Origin: CAUZIZ01 sp965218775
GTDB taxonomy: Bacteria > Acidobacteriota > UBA6911 > RPQK01 > JAJDTT01
Length of the DNA stretch: 64,000 nt
Assembly: GCA_965218775.1 (NCBI GenBank)
Contig: CBDCLS010000006.1
Location: 620,001-684,000, forward strand
Direction of reading: 5' to 3'
The number at the start of each line of letters is the position of its first letter. Within the stretch, counting starts at the first letter, position 1. This document shows positions 18,595 to 28,008 of this stretch, piece by piece. The notes beneath the pieces were generated by a model. It was not told the DNA's origin and did not search any database. It was given only the letters and a program-made list of their open reading frames with translations. Both the position numbers and the translations under genes were made by a program.

Positions 18595-18713
18595 GGGGCC
18601 GTATCTTGAAATTTGAAATTCGGATAAGTTAAACAGGCCGTATTCTGAGAATTGAAAAGGCGGGAATGTACCTCTTTTCTGCTGGCGAATTTCAAAATTC
18701 AAGGTACGGCCCC
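18595..18713. mobile_element. MITE-like palindromic element
   Basis: 119 bp with ~28 bp inverted ends: GGGGCCGTATCTTGAAATTT at the left, and GGGGCCGTACCTTGAATTTT as the reverse complement of the right. Two mismatches over 28 bases. The interior is A/T-rich relative to its surroundings and has no ORF. It lies between the antitoxin gene and the 3' end of the glycosidase-like gene. Confidence 0.7.
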
Positions 18714-18729
18714 GAATCAGAGGCTTCCT

Positions 18730-20406
18730 TCATCTTGAATTCCCTGGGTTGACCCGTAGCAGCAAACGGGAGAATACCACCGGTGAGGAGGGGGCGGGAC
18801 CGGCCCGGAGCGAAGCTTCGAGGAGGTTCTCACCCTGTTGAAGCTCGGGGGCGCCGACGGAGACCTCGACCTGGGATGTCGCCTCGCCGGTGTCGAGGAT
18901 CAGCGGCTTTGTGATTTTCAGGGTGGTCCCATTGAGCCGGATTTCGAGTCCATCCTTGCGCACCGGCCCTTCCAGCTCCAGGATCAGCTCGGCGGACCCG
19001 GGGGCACTGGCTCTGGGCAGGTGCTCAGGATTGTCGCCGACCGTCAGGCGAACTTGACGGGACACGCCTTGCTCCAGCGTCACGGGTAGGTCGGACTTGC
19101 TGGAGATGAAGGCATAGGGGAACCAGACCGGTGCGCCCGCCGAGTAGAGCTTTTCCTTGCCCTTCAAGGCCTCGGGATCGCCGATACCGTCCAGAACCTC
19201 GTACACCTGCTGGAGCAGCTTGCGCCAGGCCGCGTCGTCCCCATACATGTCGTCCCAGGGCGAGGCCAGGTTCCAGAAATAGATGCCGTCGGCGCCGGCG
19301 GCATACCAGTTCGTCGCCAGCGCCCGTGTCTTCTCCAGACCCCGACTTCCCATCACATCACTTCCCGGGTTGTTGATACAGGGATAGACCGGCACCTCAT
19401 AGGAATGTGCAACCCTCGTCAGCTCCTCTACCGGCAGGGTGAAAGGCGCGTACCCGCCGCCGGCGATCAGAAGGTCCAGGAGTCCTTCCTGCATCCAGGT
19501 TTTCAGGTCCAGTCCAACGCCCAGCGAAAGCTCGAAATCGTCCGGCACACGGGCCGCCAGCACCAGCGGTCGGCCGCGGTCATCGCCGATTTCGTCCATG
19601 CGATCGCGGATTCGACGGATGAAACTGGTCATGAGGGTAGTCTCGTCAGCCGAGATGGGCCGGCCCTCGAAGGTGCTCTTGAACAGGACCGGGTGGCGGA
19701 TGAAGTCCAGCTCCACCCCATCGATGTCATAGCGCTGGCACGCCTCCTCGATGATCTCGAACCTCCGGTCCCGGACTTCCTGGTGAGAGAAATCCAGGGC
19801 CGAGGAATAGAGAGCGGCGATTCTGGAGCCGGGAAAGGCAGGTTCATCGATGTCCGAAAACTGGAGACCTCGGCGGCTGCTGACCCTCAGCTCGGGGTGC
19901 TTCCTCTTCCAGGGGTCCATGAGACCAGGCCAGAAGTTGTCGTGCACGTCGTTCATGCGGATCGAGGCGAAGGCTTCCATCCCGTTGTCGTGAGCGAATT
20001 CCGTCAGGATTTTCAAGGGGCAGTTACCGGATTCAATCAAGGCTTTCAGATTAGGAAGGTACCGCTCATGGTCTCGGGGAGGCTCCTGGTGGACATCGAT
20101 GAACCTGGGTTGGATCCTGCTGTCGTAGAGAGGTGCCCCTGCGTAGATGCACCAGCTGATGGTGGTAACGGGCGTCCCCAGGAGCGGCCGGAACCGCGGC
20201 GTCAGGAAGCCCTCTACCGTGTTTGCGTGCGGGTACAACAAGGCGCCCGAATCACCATTGAAGATCACCCGGTGTTTCCTGCCCGCGGGCGGTCTCGCCT
20301 CCCGCTCCGTGTCCCTGTCAACCCCGCAGCCCTGACACACCCACAGAGCGATGAGCATCGTGCCCAGGCCCGCGCCCCGCATCCCCATGCCGACAACCTT
20401 CCTCAT
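18730..20406 (-). CDS. TIM-barrel glycoside hydrolase-like lipoprotein (family 10 GH-like)
   Basis: 558 aa from the ATG at 20406, which has GGAGG eight bases upstream; a GTG three codons earlier overlaps that site. A lipoprotein signal ends in ALWVCQGCG. The barrel carries VIFNGDSGALLYPHANT, EAFASIRMNDVHDNFWPG, YDIDGVELDFIRH, YPCINNPGSD and DGIYFWNLASPWDD, matching the 13828 paralogue motif by motif. A C-terminal beta-sandwich follows from about residue 420. Probably an exported glycosidase of unknown substrate. Fifty bases encoding its DGVELDF motif recur exactly at 15666-15715. Confidence 0.75.
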   Translation of the reverse strand: MRKVVGMGMRGAGLGTMLIALWVCQGCGVDRDTEREARPPAGRKHRVIFNGDSGALLYPHANTVEGFLTPRFRPLLGTPVTTISWCIYAGAPLYDSRIQPRFIDVHQEPPRDHERYLPNLKALIESGNCPLKILTEFAHDNGMEAFASIRMNDVHDNFWPGLMDPWKRKHPELRVSSRRGLQFSDIDEPAFPGSRIAALYSSALDFSHQEVRDRRFEIIEEACQRYDIDGVELDFIRHPVLFKSTFEGRPISADETTLMTSFIRRIRDRMDEIGDDRGRPLVLAARVPDDFELSLGVGLDLKTWMQEGLLDLLIAGGGYAPFTLPVEELTRVAHSYEVPVYPCINNPGSDVMGSRGLEKTRALATNWYAAGADGIYFWNLASPWDDMYGDDAAWRKLLQQVYEVLDGIGDPEALKGKEKLYSAGAPVWFPYAFISSKSDLPVTLEQGVSRQVRLTVGDNPEHLPRASAPGSAELILELEGPVRKDGLEIRLNGTTLKITKPLILDTGEATSQVEVSVGAPELQQGENLLEASLRAGPAPSSPVVFSRLLLRVNPGNSR

Positions 20407-20469
20407 GACACACACCTCCTCATCGCGTCCGAAAGTCGACGCAACCAGCCTCGCTTTCGTTGAGATTTA

Positions 20470-20725
20470 TCACAACGCCGGAACGGGAGCCAGCCTGAGC
20501 GAATTTTGCAGGCTCCGCCGCCTGGAGGCCGATCTGGCGCTGATCCAGATGAGAGTTGGAGCGATAGGCGATATTGTTTCCTTCGAAGATGAGAGGCCTG
20601 GTGAGCAGCTCTCCCCCCTCATAACCGGCGTGGACCGAGACGAACCCGTCGGTCCGCAAGGGCATGCGCTCGACATGGACACTGGGAAAGGTATAGTGAC
20701 GCTGGAGATATATGGACTTGCCACT
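20470..20725 (-). pseudogene. C-terminal relic of an LFVDDYLIE-family propeller gene
   Basis: The minus frame reads LRTDGFVSVHAGYEGGELLTRPLIFEG, the junction between propeller and C-terminal sandwich in the genes at 7083, 22392 and 54557. Beyond it the sequence degenerates and the usual C-terminal KPVRLRF-like end is lost. There is no start. It lies in the gap between two divergent genes at 20406 and 20791. Confidence 0.65.
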
Positions 20726-20790
20726 CGGACCTGAGCGTCGTACTCTCGGCGCAATCATCCAAGAAGCCAGACGGTTAGGGAGAATCAACA

Positions 20791-22395
20791 ATGAGAAGGC
20801 GAGACTTCATCAAGACTGCCGGCTCCGCAGCCGCTCTCGGTGCAGTGTCTCACGCAGCCGCTGCGACCCACCAGGGAGAGGACACAGTATCGAGACTCAG
20901 GAGCTTGGAGCCCCGGCCTCTGAGTCCCTTCAACGTCGGAGGGAGTGCACAGCTGTTCGTGGACCGGGTTCTGGTGAGACAGACCCGGGGAGTGGCTTTC
21001 ACCCTCCATCCCGGGGAGAAGCACCCTGCCAATCCCCTGGTGCGCGCCGATCGACCCTGGGAGGGCTGGCGACTGGAGATCTACGGCAATGCCCTCTACG
21101 ACCCGGATGAGAAGATGTTCAAGATGTGGTACCTGGCCGAAGGGGGCGGCCACTTCCGTTTCGAGTACCCCTCTCTTTACGCTGTCAGCTCCGACGGCAT
21201 CGCCTGGGAGAAGCCCGAGGTGGGGACCCTCCGGGCCGTAAGGGGAGAACCCTTCAAGCACAACGGCGTCTCTGGCGTCCACCTCGCCAGCGTCATGAAG
21301 GATCGGAACGAGACCCACCCTGCACGCCGCTACAAGATGATCTGCTTCGTCGATCGACCGCGCCAGAAGCGGGGCTATCACACCATGGTCTCACCCGACG
21401 GACTCAACTGGAGCCATTTCAGCCGTGAGCCCATCGCCCCAGGGTCGGACGTCATCACCGGCTACTATGACGAGCGGCGACGTTTGTACCTGGCCTTCCC
21501 CAAGATAGGCACCCGGATCCGGGGCCATCGACGCCGGGTGTTCTATGTCACCACCAGCGAGGACTTCGTCCATTGGACTCGTCCCGAGCTGGCTCTCTGG
21601 CCCGATCTGGAGGACGACGCAGGCTCCTTGGGTCGGATCGAAAAGCTGCGCTCTCAGCTGGACGTGCCCGACGATCCGAACCTGATGCGCACCGAGTTCT
21701 ACGGCATGGGCTTCCACTTGACCGAGAGCTGCACATTGGCCTTCCCCTGGCTCTTCACCATCAACAACAATGCTCGCTACGGAAATCATGAGGGACCGGG
21801 CGAACTGCAGCTGGCTGTCTCCAGAGACTTGCTCCACTGGGAGCGGCCCTTCCGCGAACCTTGCGTAGTGCCGGGAGAACTCGACGACTGGGATCGCGGG
21901 TTCTTCGTGACTCAGTCCCGAGCTCTCGAGGTCGGAGATGAGGTCTGGCTCTACTACTGCGGTTCAACCTACACCCACGGTGCCCCGTGCCTCTATCGGG
22001 CAGAGGGGACGGGGCGTGGCACCCGCCATACGGGCAGCATCGGCCTGGCCCGCTGGAAGAAGGACCGATTCGTCTCCGTGGACGCTCCCGCAGAAGGGGG
22101 GTCGCTGACCACGATCCCGATCATCTTTTCCGGCGATCGCTTGGAGATCAACGCCCGTACCGCCCGAGCCGGGAAGATTGTGGTCGAGATCCTGGACCCC
22201 GCCGGCAAGCGCCTCTCCGCATGGGAACCCTCCCAGTCATGGCGAGGAGATGGTCTACGCGAGGAGATCGCCTGGGGCGGCGACACTCAACTGGCGAAGC
22301 TTCAGGGCGAGCCGATCAGTCTGAGATTCCACCTGGAGGACGCCCGGCTGTTTTCTTTCGCCTTTCGAAAGGGCGAGGAAGGAGGTGCGGCGTGA
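20791..22395 (+). CDS. Tat-exported propeller protein (LFVDDYLIE family)
   Basis: 534 aa with twin-arginine signal RRRDFIKTAGSAAALGAVSHA. Mature protein: AQLFVDRVLVRQTRGVAFTL (family opening), PWEGWRLEIYGNALYDPDEKMFKMWY, SSDGIAWEKPEVG, TSEDFVHWT, DRFVSVDAPAEGGSLTTIPIIFSG, then GEPISLRFHLEDARLFSFAF at the end. The layout matches the genes at 7083 and 54557. Its stop overlaps the GTG start of the next propeller gene, so the two are co-translated. Function unknown; glycan processing is inference from the GH32/GH43-like repeats. Confidence 0.75.
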   Translation: MRRRDFIKTAGSAAALGAVSHAAAATHQGEDTVSRLRSLEPRPLSPFNVGGSAQLFVDRVLVRQTRGVAFTLHPGEKHPANPLVRADRPWEGWRLEIYGNALYDPDEKMFKMWYLAEGGGHFRFEYPSLYAVSSDGIAWEKPEVGTLRAVRGEPFKHNGVSGVHLASVMKDRNETHPARRYKMICFVDRPRQKRGYHTMVSPDGLNWSHFSREPIAPGSDVITGYYDERRRLYLAFPKIGTRIRGHRRRVFYVTTSEDFVHWTRPELALWPDLEDDAGSLGRIEKLRSQLDVPDDPNLMRTEFYGMGFHLTESCTLAFPWLFTINNNARYGNHEGPGELQLAVSRDLLHWERPFREPCVVPGELDDWDRGFFVTQSRALEVGDEVWLYYCGSTYTHGAPCLYRAEGTGRGTRHTGSIGLARWKKDRFVSVDAPAEGGSLTTIPIIFSGDRLEINARTARAGKIVVEILDPAGKRLSAWEPSQSWRGDGLREEIAWGGDTQLAKLQGEPISLRFHLEDARLFSFAFRKGEEGGAA

Positions 22396-24923
22396 GACCA
22401 TCCAGGCTCTTTTTTCTTTCGGGTGGCGTGGCTTTCTGGATCTCTCTGCTCTCGAGTCCCGCACTCGCCCTCCAGAGTGCGTCGGCATCGGGCGTCCCGC
22501 TGGACGCGTACCGCGAGGGCAAGGCGGCTCCGCCGGAGCTGGTCTCGGACTTCCGCCTGGTGTTCGAGGGAAAACTCGACCACGCCGTGGAATTCCGGTT
22601 GGTAGGGTCACCTGCACTTCTCGTTCAATGTGACCTCACCTTTCCGAATGGGGAATCCGCCCACCAGGAGCGTTTCCTCGAGACGTCGGATGGATCACGG
22701 CAGGTAGCTTTCAGCCTCGGTCCCCTGCTGGGACACGGGCCTTACCTTCACCGCCCTCGCCAGTTCTATCCCGGGGAATACACATTGAGGGTCGTAGGCC
22801 GGGATCCCAAGACCCACAAGGCCCTCTTCAAGACACTTTTTCGTCTGCCGCCCCAGGAATGGATCTGGGCCGACCTGGACCGTCTCCTGTACATTGACGA
22901 TGCCCGGGCCGGCCTGGACTTGAGACTCCTACCTGGAGCGCTGGTGGACGAGATACCAGCTGTCGTGGATCTTGTGGAACCCACCACCGGACAGAACGTT
23001 GCGGATCCCCAGCAGATCACGCTGACCCGCCAGAATACCCAGGTCGTCTTTTCGCTGGAAGATTTACTGCCGGGCCTGTACCAGGCCCGGGTTCGCTTTC
23101 GCCTCTCGGGGAAGCTCTCCCCTGACGCGCTCGTGAGGACACTCCAGCTCTTTCGCAACGGGCCCCCACCGCAGGTAGAGGGTCCGGCCCGGATCGGAAA
23201 GGGGCCTCAGCTGATGGTAGACGACTACCTGATAGCCGAGTCCCGCGGTCTTCGCCAGGTCTTCCATCCGGCTCGGAAGCCAAGCTCCGAGCCGATTCTC
23301 TCCCCCGACCGACCCTACGAGGGCCACGCCCTCCTGCTGAATAACTCCGCTCGCTACAACCAGGAGAAGAAGCGCTACGAGCTGGCCTACCGGCATGTCA
23401 ACTACGACAAGACCCGCTATCGCTTGCTGGCTGTTTCCGAGGACCTGCTCAGCTGGGAGAAGCCGGATCTGGGGAGGGTGGAATTCGACGGTTCCCGATC
23501 CAACAACATCCTTTCCCGGGCGGACGTGACCACACCGGGTGACCTCTTTCCGGTCTTCGCCGGAATCTGGGATTACAGTCGGCGAGGAAACCCCGATCTG
23601 CGACGGGCCCGCTGGTGGCTCTTTACGGGCCAACAGACCAGCGACCGCTGGGCCTTGCGCCGTGGCTACTACCTGATCGTGTGGGACCAGGATGGCAAGA
23701 GCTACGCGACCACTCCCACGCCGGTGGTCGGGTTGGGTCAGGGAGGCACTGAGACCATGACGGTCTCGGGCGACACCTCGGCGGCCCTTGGCTACGATGA
23801 ACGCACCGGTGAGTTCGTGGTCTACACCTCTCCTGGCCCTCCCAACCGGGGGCGCGGGTCGATCCGCTACGACAACTCGACCAAGGCCCGAACCCTGGCC
23901 CGGCACGCCACCCGGGACGGTGTCAACTGGAGTGCTCGCTACATCTGGGTGCCGGAGGTCTCGGATCCCAATCTCCACAATTACGGATTCCGGGTTCGGA
24001 GGCTTGGCGGCCACTACCTGGGGTTCTTCCCTCGTTACAACGTCAGGACCCAACACCTGGACCTCCAGCTTTGGGTCAGCCGCAACGGAATCCACTGGGA
24101 TCAACCCGGAGGAGAGCGGGCTTGGCTGGGAAACGGCCCTCCTGGGTCCTTCGACTGGGGTGGTGTCTACATGCCGACCGGTTGGCATCAGCAGGGGGAG
24201 CGTACCCGCATCTTCTATCATGGGACCAACTATCTCCACTTCCACTTCTGGATTCGGGAAAAGCTGTCGGGACTCTATGGCGGCATGAGCGGGAAAGAGG
24301 CGGAGGGACTCCTGACTGGTGAGTCCTTCATGGAACGCGACTACCTGGCACCCCCCTCGACGGGCGGCCACACCTGGTCGCTGATGCCTTCGGGCTGGAG
24401 CTGGCGGGAGGGAGTCCACGGCACCGCCCAGGAGGCCAGAGCCCGATTCTGGGCGGAGCTTACTGCCAACACGGGTGAGACACCCGAGACCTTCATCTCC
24501 AGGGGCACTGACTCCAAGATCTTCCCGGGACTGGCGGAGTTCCGCACCAACGGCTTTGTCTCGCGCCGCGCCGACCGAGATGTGGGTGTCCTGACCACCC
24601 ATCCACTCCTCTTCCAGGGCAAGCACCTGAGTGTAAACGCCCAGGTGTCCGAAGGGGAACTCGGAGTAGAGCTACTGGATGCCAGTGGCTCGCCGCTGGA
24701 AGGCTACAGCCGCGCCGATTGTCTCCTCGGACGTTTCGACGACACGCATCAGCTTGTCCGTTGGAGGGATCGGAAGGATCTGGCGGATTTGGTCGGACGC
24801 CCGGTGCGCTTTCGCTTCTATCTAAGACAAGGCGACCTCTATGCCTTCCAGGTCCACCACATTGAGCCTGTCAAGGGAGACCTGATCGAGCCTTTTCCAC
24901 CGACCAATTTCTCGTCGTTCTGA
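22392..24923 (+). CDS. Large secreted propeller protein with extra N-terminal domain (LFVDDYLIE family)
   Basis: 843 aa from GTG at 22392 (overlapping the previous stop as GTGA; AGGAGG lies ~7 bases upstream). After a signal peptide (LFFLSGGVAFWISLLSSPALA) come ~240 residues of beta-rich sequence not found in the paralogues, then PQLMVDDYLIAESRGLRQVF at about 272 starts the family propeller (SEDLLSWEKPDLG, RDGVNWSARYIW, SRNGIHWDQPGG). The sandwich (TNGFVSRRADRDVGVLTTHP ... RPVRFRFYLRQGDLYAFQV) ends it. The long propeller has an insertion around 615-700. Unknown activity; co-translated with the 20791 gene. Confidence 0.75.
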   Translation: MRPSRLFFLSGGVAFWISLLSSPALALQSASASGVPLDAYREGKAAPPELVSDFRLVFEGKLDHAVEFRLVGSPALLVQCDLTFPNGESAHQERFLETSDGSRQVAFSLGPLLGHGPYLHRPRQFYPGEYTLRVVGRDPKTHKALFKTLFRLPPQEWIWADLDRLLYIDDARAGLDLRLLPGALVDEIPAVVDLVEPTTGQNVADPQQITLTRQNTQVVFSLEDLLPGLYQARVRFRLSGKLSPDALVRTLQLFRNGPPPQVEGPARIGKGPQLMVDDYLIAESRGLRQVFHPARKPSSEPILSPDRPYEGHALLLNNSARYNQEKKRYELAYRHVNYDKTRYRLLAVSEDLLSWEKPDLGRVEFDGSRSNNILSRADVTTPGDLFPVFAGIWDYSRRGNPDLRRARWWLFTGQQTSDRWALRRGYYLIVWDQDGKSYATTPTPVVGLGQGGTETMTVSGDTSAALGYDERTGEFVVYTSPGPPNRGRGSIRYDNSTKARTLARHATRDGVNWSARYIWVPEVSDPNLHNYGFRVRRLGGHYLGFFPRYNVRTQHLDLQLWVSRNGIHWDQPGGERAWLGNGPPGSFDWGGVYMPTGWHQQGERTRIFYHGTNYLHFHFWIREKLSGLYGGMSGKEAEGLLTGESFMERDYLAPPSTGGHTWSLMPSGWSWREGVHGTAQEARARFWAELTANTGETPETFISRGTDSKIFPGLAEFRTNGFVSRRADRDVGVLTTHPLLFQGKHLSVNAQVSEGELGVELLDASGSPLEGYSRADCLLGRFDDTHQLVRWRDRKDLADLVGRPVRFRFYLRQGDLYAFQVHHIEPVKGDLIEPFPPTNFSSF

Positions 24924-24971
24924 GCTGAGACTTCGATTGGAACCTCGCACGTGCTGGTTACCGATGAATGA

Positions 24972-25130
24972 GAGAACTATGGAAGCCTGCAGCGCGAGCG
25001 AGGGGGTGGTCGAATGCCTTTTGGCAACGCATCTCGCAGATCCCCAACCCCTCGCTCGCGCTTCAGGCTTTTATGATTCGGGAAGTTTCTTCCTCGAATG
25101 AGGCCAGCACGGCTGGGAGTGGGACTGATC
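24972..25130. repeat. 157 bp inverted-end repeat, copy B
   Basis: Reverse-complement copy of 13608-13764, with the same inverted ends (GCGCGAGCGAGGGG) and the flanking ATTCGAGGAAGAAACTT arm on the right. It fills most of the 24924-25321 gap. The rest of that gap shows nothing recognisable beyond the ribosome binding site of the kinase gene. Confidence 0.8.
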
Positions 25131-25321
25131 TGAATCCTGGGGGAGGGCTGGAAGAAATACAAATGATTTTCTTTCAGTTTGCTTCTGTTGGGAGTGAGGA
25201 CCTCGTTGTGGGTCTCGGGCAGACACGTGGTTCGGTGTAGAAACCATCTTCTGCGATTGCCCTTCCAGGCCCAAGGCTCTACTATTTCCCAGATAGGCTC
25301 CCCAGTACCTTGGAGGTCCCT

Positions 25322-27958
25322 TTGATCGGCCAGAGTATCTCCCACTACAAGATCACCTCCAAGCTCGGTGAAGGGGGTATGGGCGAGGTATACCGCGCCA
25401 TCGATACCAAGCTCAACCGTGATGTAGCTCTGAAAGTCCTACCCGAAGCCTTTGCCGCCGACCGCGAACGCATGGCACGTTTCTCCCGCGAAGCCCAGGT
25501 GCTGGCGTCGCTGAATCACCCCAACATCGCCACGATTCATGGCCTGGAGGAGACTGATGGCAAACAGGCGCTGGTGCTGGAGCTGGTGGAAGGGGAAGAC
25601 CTGTCTGAACGCATCAAGCGTGGGGCCATTCCTTTAGAGGAGAGCCTCAAGATCGCCCTTCAGATGGCCGGGGCACTGGAAGCAGCTCACGAAAACGGCA
25701 TCATTCACCGGGACCTCAAACCCGCCAATGTGAAGATCACACCGGACGGCACGGTGAAGGTGCTCGACTTCGGGTTGGCCAAGGCGATCGAGCCTCCCAC
25801 CGGCGAACCGGACCTTTCAAAGTCGCCGACACGGTCACTCGATGCGGCAGCGACAGAGATGGGGGTAGTGATGGGGACGGCGGCCTATATGTCCCCTGAG
25901 CAGGCTCGGGGAAAACCCGTCGACAAGCGCACCGATATCTGGGCCTTCGGTGTGGTTCTCTACGAAATGCTCACGGGCAAGATGGCGTTTCAAGGAGAGG
26001 ACCTCTCGCTGACGCTGGCCGCGGTGATGAAAGAGAACCCAAACTGGGAAGTACTCCCCAGGACACCTGCACCGATCGAAAACTTGCTCAAGCGGTGTCT
26101 GGACAGAGATCAGATTCATCGCCTTCGTGACATTGGTGAGGCAAGGGTAGCCATCCAAGACTACGTCGCCGACCCCTCGGCTTACGAGGCGGATGTCGTT
26201 GCTGAACAGCCGCCGATCCCGCTGTGGCGACAGCCCACGGCGATCACAGCTGTGACGCTGGCGCTCGTCATCGGCCTGTCAGCCGCCTGGCTGCTGAAGC
26301 CGGCTACGCCCCTTCCCGAGCCACCGCTGCGAAAGCTGACTCTCGAATGGGGTGAGGATATTCACAGGCCGGTGGTCTCACCCAACGGGCGCCACGTCGC
26401 CTATCTTCGTGGAACGATAGGAGTGACGGAACTTTGGATCCGGGACCTCGATCAAGAGGGACCACGACAGATCGTCCCGGAGGGAATGGTGTCCAGACCC
26501 TTCTGGTCCGCGGATAGCCGGTTCATCGGATTCGTATTGGACGAAGGGTTGAAGAAGGTCTCTCTACAGGGCGGTCCCGCAGCTACGTTGTGCCGAGTCT
26601 CGGGCCCGATGCGCGGAGCGACGTGGAGCCCCGATAGCGCCTCGATTGTTTTCGCGGCGTTCTCACCCACTCCTGGGCTGTATGAAGTTCCGGCCCAGGG
26701 AGGAGAGCCGAAACTGTTATTCGAGCCAGGGGAAGACCGCTACCGGGATCCTCATTTCTTACCTTCCCCAAGTGGCGGCCGGAAGCTGCTCTATGTTGTC
26801 GGGTCGTCTGTACAGAGACATCAGATCGTAGCCCATGACCTGGAAACGGGGCAGAAGGAATTACTGACGAGCGGCCGCGACCCATTCTTTGCCGACCCGG
26901 GCCACATCGTCTACCGAAGCGTCGATCTCTCCGTTGTTTGGGCCGTACCCTTTTCGATCGAGACACTACAGGCCACGGGAGAACCTTTTCCGGTTCGAGA
27001 GAACGCTTCCCATCACAGTGTGTCCCGCGACGGCACACTCGTTTATTTGGGAGGTGGGGACAACGTGCAGCAGTTGGTCTGGCGGGATCGAACGGGTAGC
27101 AACCTGGAAGCGATCGGCCAACCTCAGCAGCGCATTCGCGCCCCGGCGCTCTCACCCGATGGCAGCCGCGTTGCTGTTCTGGGCCTGGAAAACGGCAATA
27201 TAGATGTTTGGGTACACGACATTGTCCGCGGCTTGAAAACGAGAGTTACGTCCGATCCTGCCCGGGAGGAACGGCCCAATTGGCTGCCATCAGGAGATAA
27301 AATCTCCTTCGCCTCCGGCCGCAACGGAACGGCAGACATCTTCATGAAATCAGCCGATGGGCGCGGGGAGCTGGAGGTTCTCGTGGCAACGCCTGCCCAC
27401 GAGTTCCCGTTGGACTGGACCGCCGATGGGAACTATATGATCTTCGTTCAATTCCATGCGGGAAGGTGGGGGGATCTCTACTACTTGCGGCGTGATAAGG
27501 ACGGGAGGGGCTACGAGTCGATCGTTTTCAGCGAAACTGAGTTCGATGAACTGTCGCCGAAGATCTCGCCGGATGGCCGGTTCGTGGCGTACGAGTCGAA
27601 AGAATCCGGCAGCTATGAGGTGTATGTTCAACCCTTCCCCGAGGGCCCAGGGCGTCCGCAGGTTTCGTCCAAGGGTGGTCGACAGCCAAGGTGGAGTCGG
27701 GACGGCAAAGAAATCTTCTATGTAGAAGGGGATGCGCTGATGGCAGTACCGGTCAGCACGACGCCGACCTTTTCAGCAGGAATGCCGACGCTACTTTTTC
27801 AAGGCAAGGGGGCATTCGCTGACCGAGGACACTCCTATGACGTCTCGCCTGACGGGAAGAAGTTTGTGATTATAGAGCTGATGCAGGGGGGCAGGACGCC
27901 CGCCATCCAGGTCGTCGAGAACTGGTACGAAGAATTCCGCGAACGCGAGCAGGACTAA
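25322..27958 (+). CDS. Ser/Thr protein kinase with membrane segment and WD40/TolB-like propeller
   Basis: 878 aa from TTG at 25322, chosen because GGAGG lies five bases upstream and relatives begin (M)IGQ.ISHY. Kinase domain ~8-280: GEGGMGEVYRA (P-loop), VALKVLP (Lys), HRDLKPANVKI (catalytic loop), DFGLAKA, GTAAYMSPEQARGK. A membrane helix (AVTLALVIGLSAAWLL) lies at ~305-322. The rest is a WD40/TolB-like propeller (WSPDSASIVFAA, SPDGSRVAVLG, ISPDGRFVAYES, SPDGKKFVIIE), probably extracytoplasmic. This architecture is strongly expanded in Acidobacteriota. It appears intact; two relics of the same type lie at 17190 and 31828-32296. Confidence 0.9.
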   Translation: MIGQSISHYKITSKLGEGGMGEVYRAIDTKLNRDVALKVLPEAFAADRERMARFSREAQVLASLNHPNIATIHGLEETDGKQALVLELVEGEDLSERIKRGAIPLEESLKIALQMAGALEAAHENGIIHRDLKPANVKITPDGTVKVLDFGLAKAIEPPTGEPDLSKSPTRSLDAAATEMGVVMGTAAYMSPEQARGKPVDKRTDIWAFGVVLYEMLTGKMAFQGEDLSLTLAAVMKENPNWEVLPRTPAPIENLLKRCLDRDQIHRLRDIGEARVAIQDYVADPSAYEADVVAEQPPIPLWRQPTAITAVTLALVIGLSAAWLLKPATPLPEPPLRKLTLEWGEDIHRPVVSPNGRHVAYLRGTIGVTELWIRDLDQEGPRQIVPEGMVSRPFWSADSRFIGFVLDEGLKKVSLQGGPAATLCRVSGPMRGATWSPDSASIVFAAFSPTPGLYEVPAQGGEPKLLFEPGEDRYRDPHFLPSPSGGRKLLYVVGSSVQRHQIVAHDLETGQKELLTSGRDPFFADPGHIVYRSVDLSVVWAVPFSIETLQATGEPFPVRENASHHSVSRDGTLVYLGGGDNVQQLVWRDRTGSNLEAIGQPQQRIRAPALSPDGSRVAVLGLENGNIDVWVHDIVRGLKTRVTSDPAREERPNWLPSGDKISFASGRNGTADIFMKSADGRGELEVLVATPAHEFPLDWTADGNYMIFVQFHAGRWGDLYYLRRDKDGRGYESIVFSETEFDELSPKISPDGRFVAYESKESGSYEVYVQPFPEGPGRPQVSSKGGRQPRWSRDGKEIFYVEGDALMAVPVSTTPTFSAGMPTLLFQGKGAFADRGHSYDVSPDGKKFVIIELMQGGRTPAIQVVENWYEEFREREQD

Positions 27959-27985
27959 CTAAGTCCCTCAAGACGAACGACACAG

Positions 27986-28001
27986 CAGGCCCTTGGGCCT
28001 G
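27986..28001. terminator. Short GC hairpin after the kinase gene
   Basis: CAGGCCC-TT-GGGCCTG forms a 7 bp stem 28 bases after the kinase stop. There is no T-run, so it is at best a weak or Rho-assisted terminator; it may instead be part of the adjacent palindromic element. Confidence 0.3.
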
Positions 28002-28008
28002 TCTGGAC

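Noticed and set aside
13918..20463. Long + frames at 13918-14982 and 19405-20463
   Set aside because: Both are antisense to the family-10 glycosidase-like genes and resemble each other only because those genes are paralogues.
23064..24626. 520-codon minus frame opposite the 22392 gene
   Set aside because: Antisense shadow; the + strand carries family motifs, a signal peptide and coupled start.
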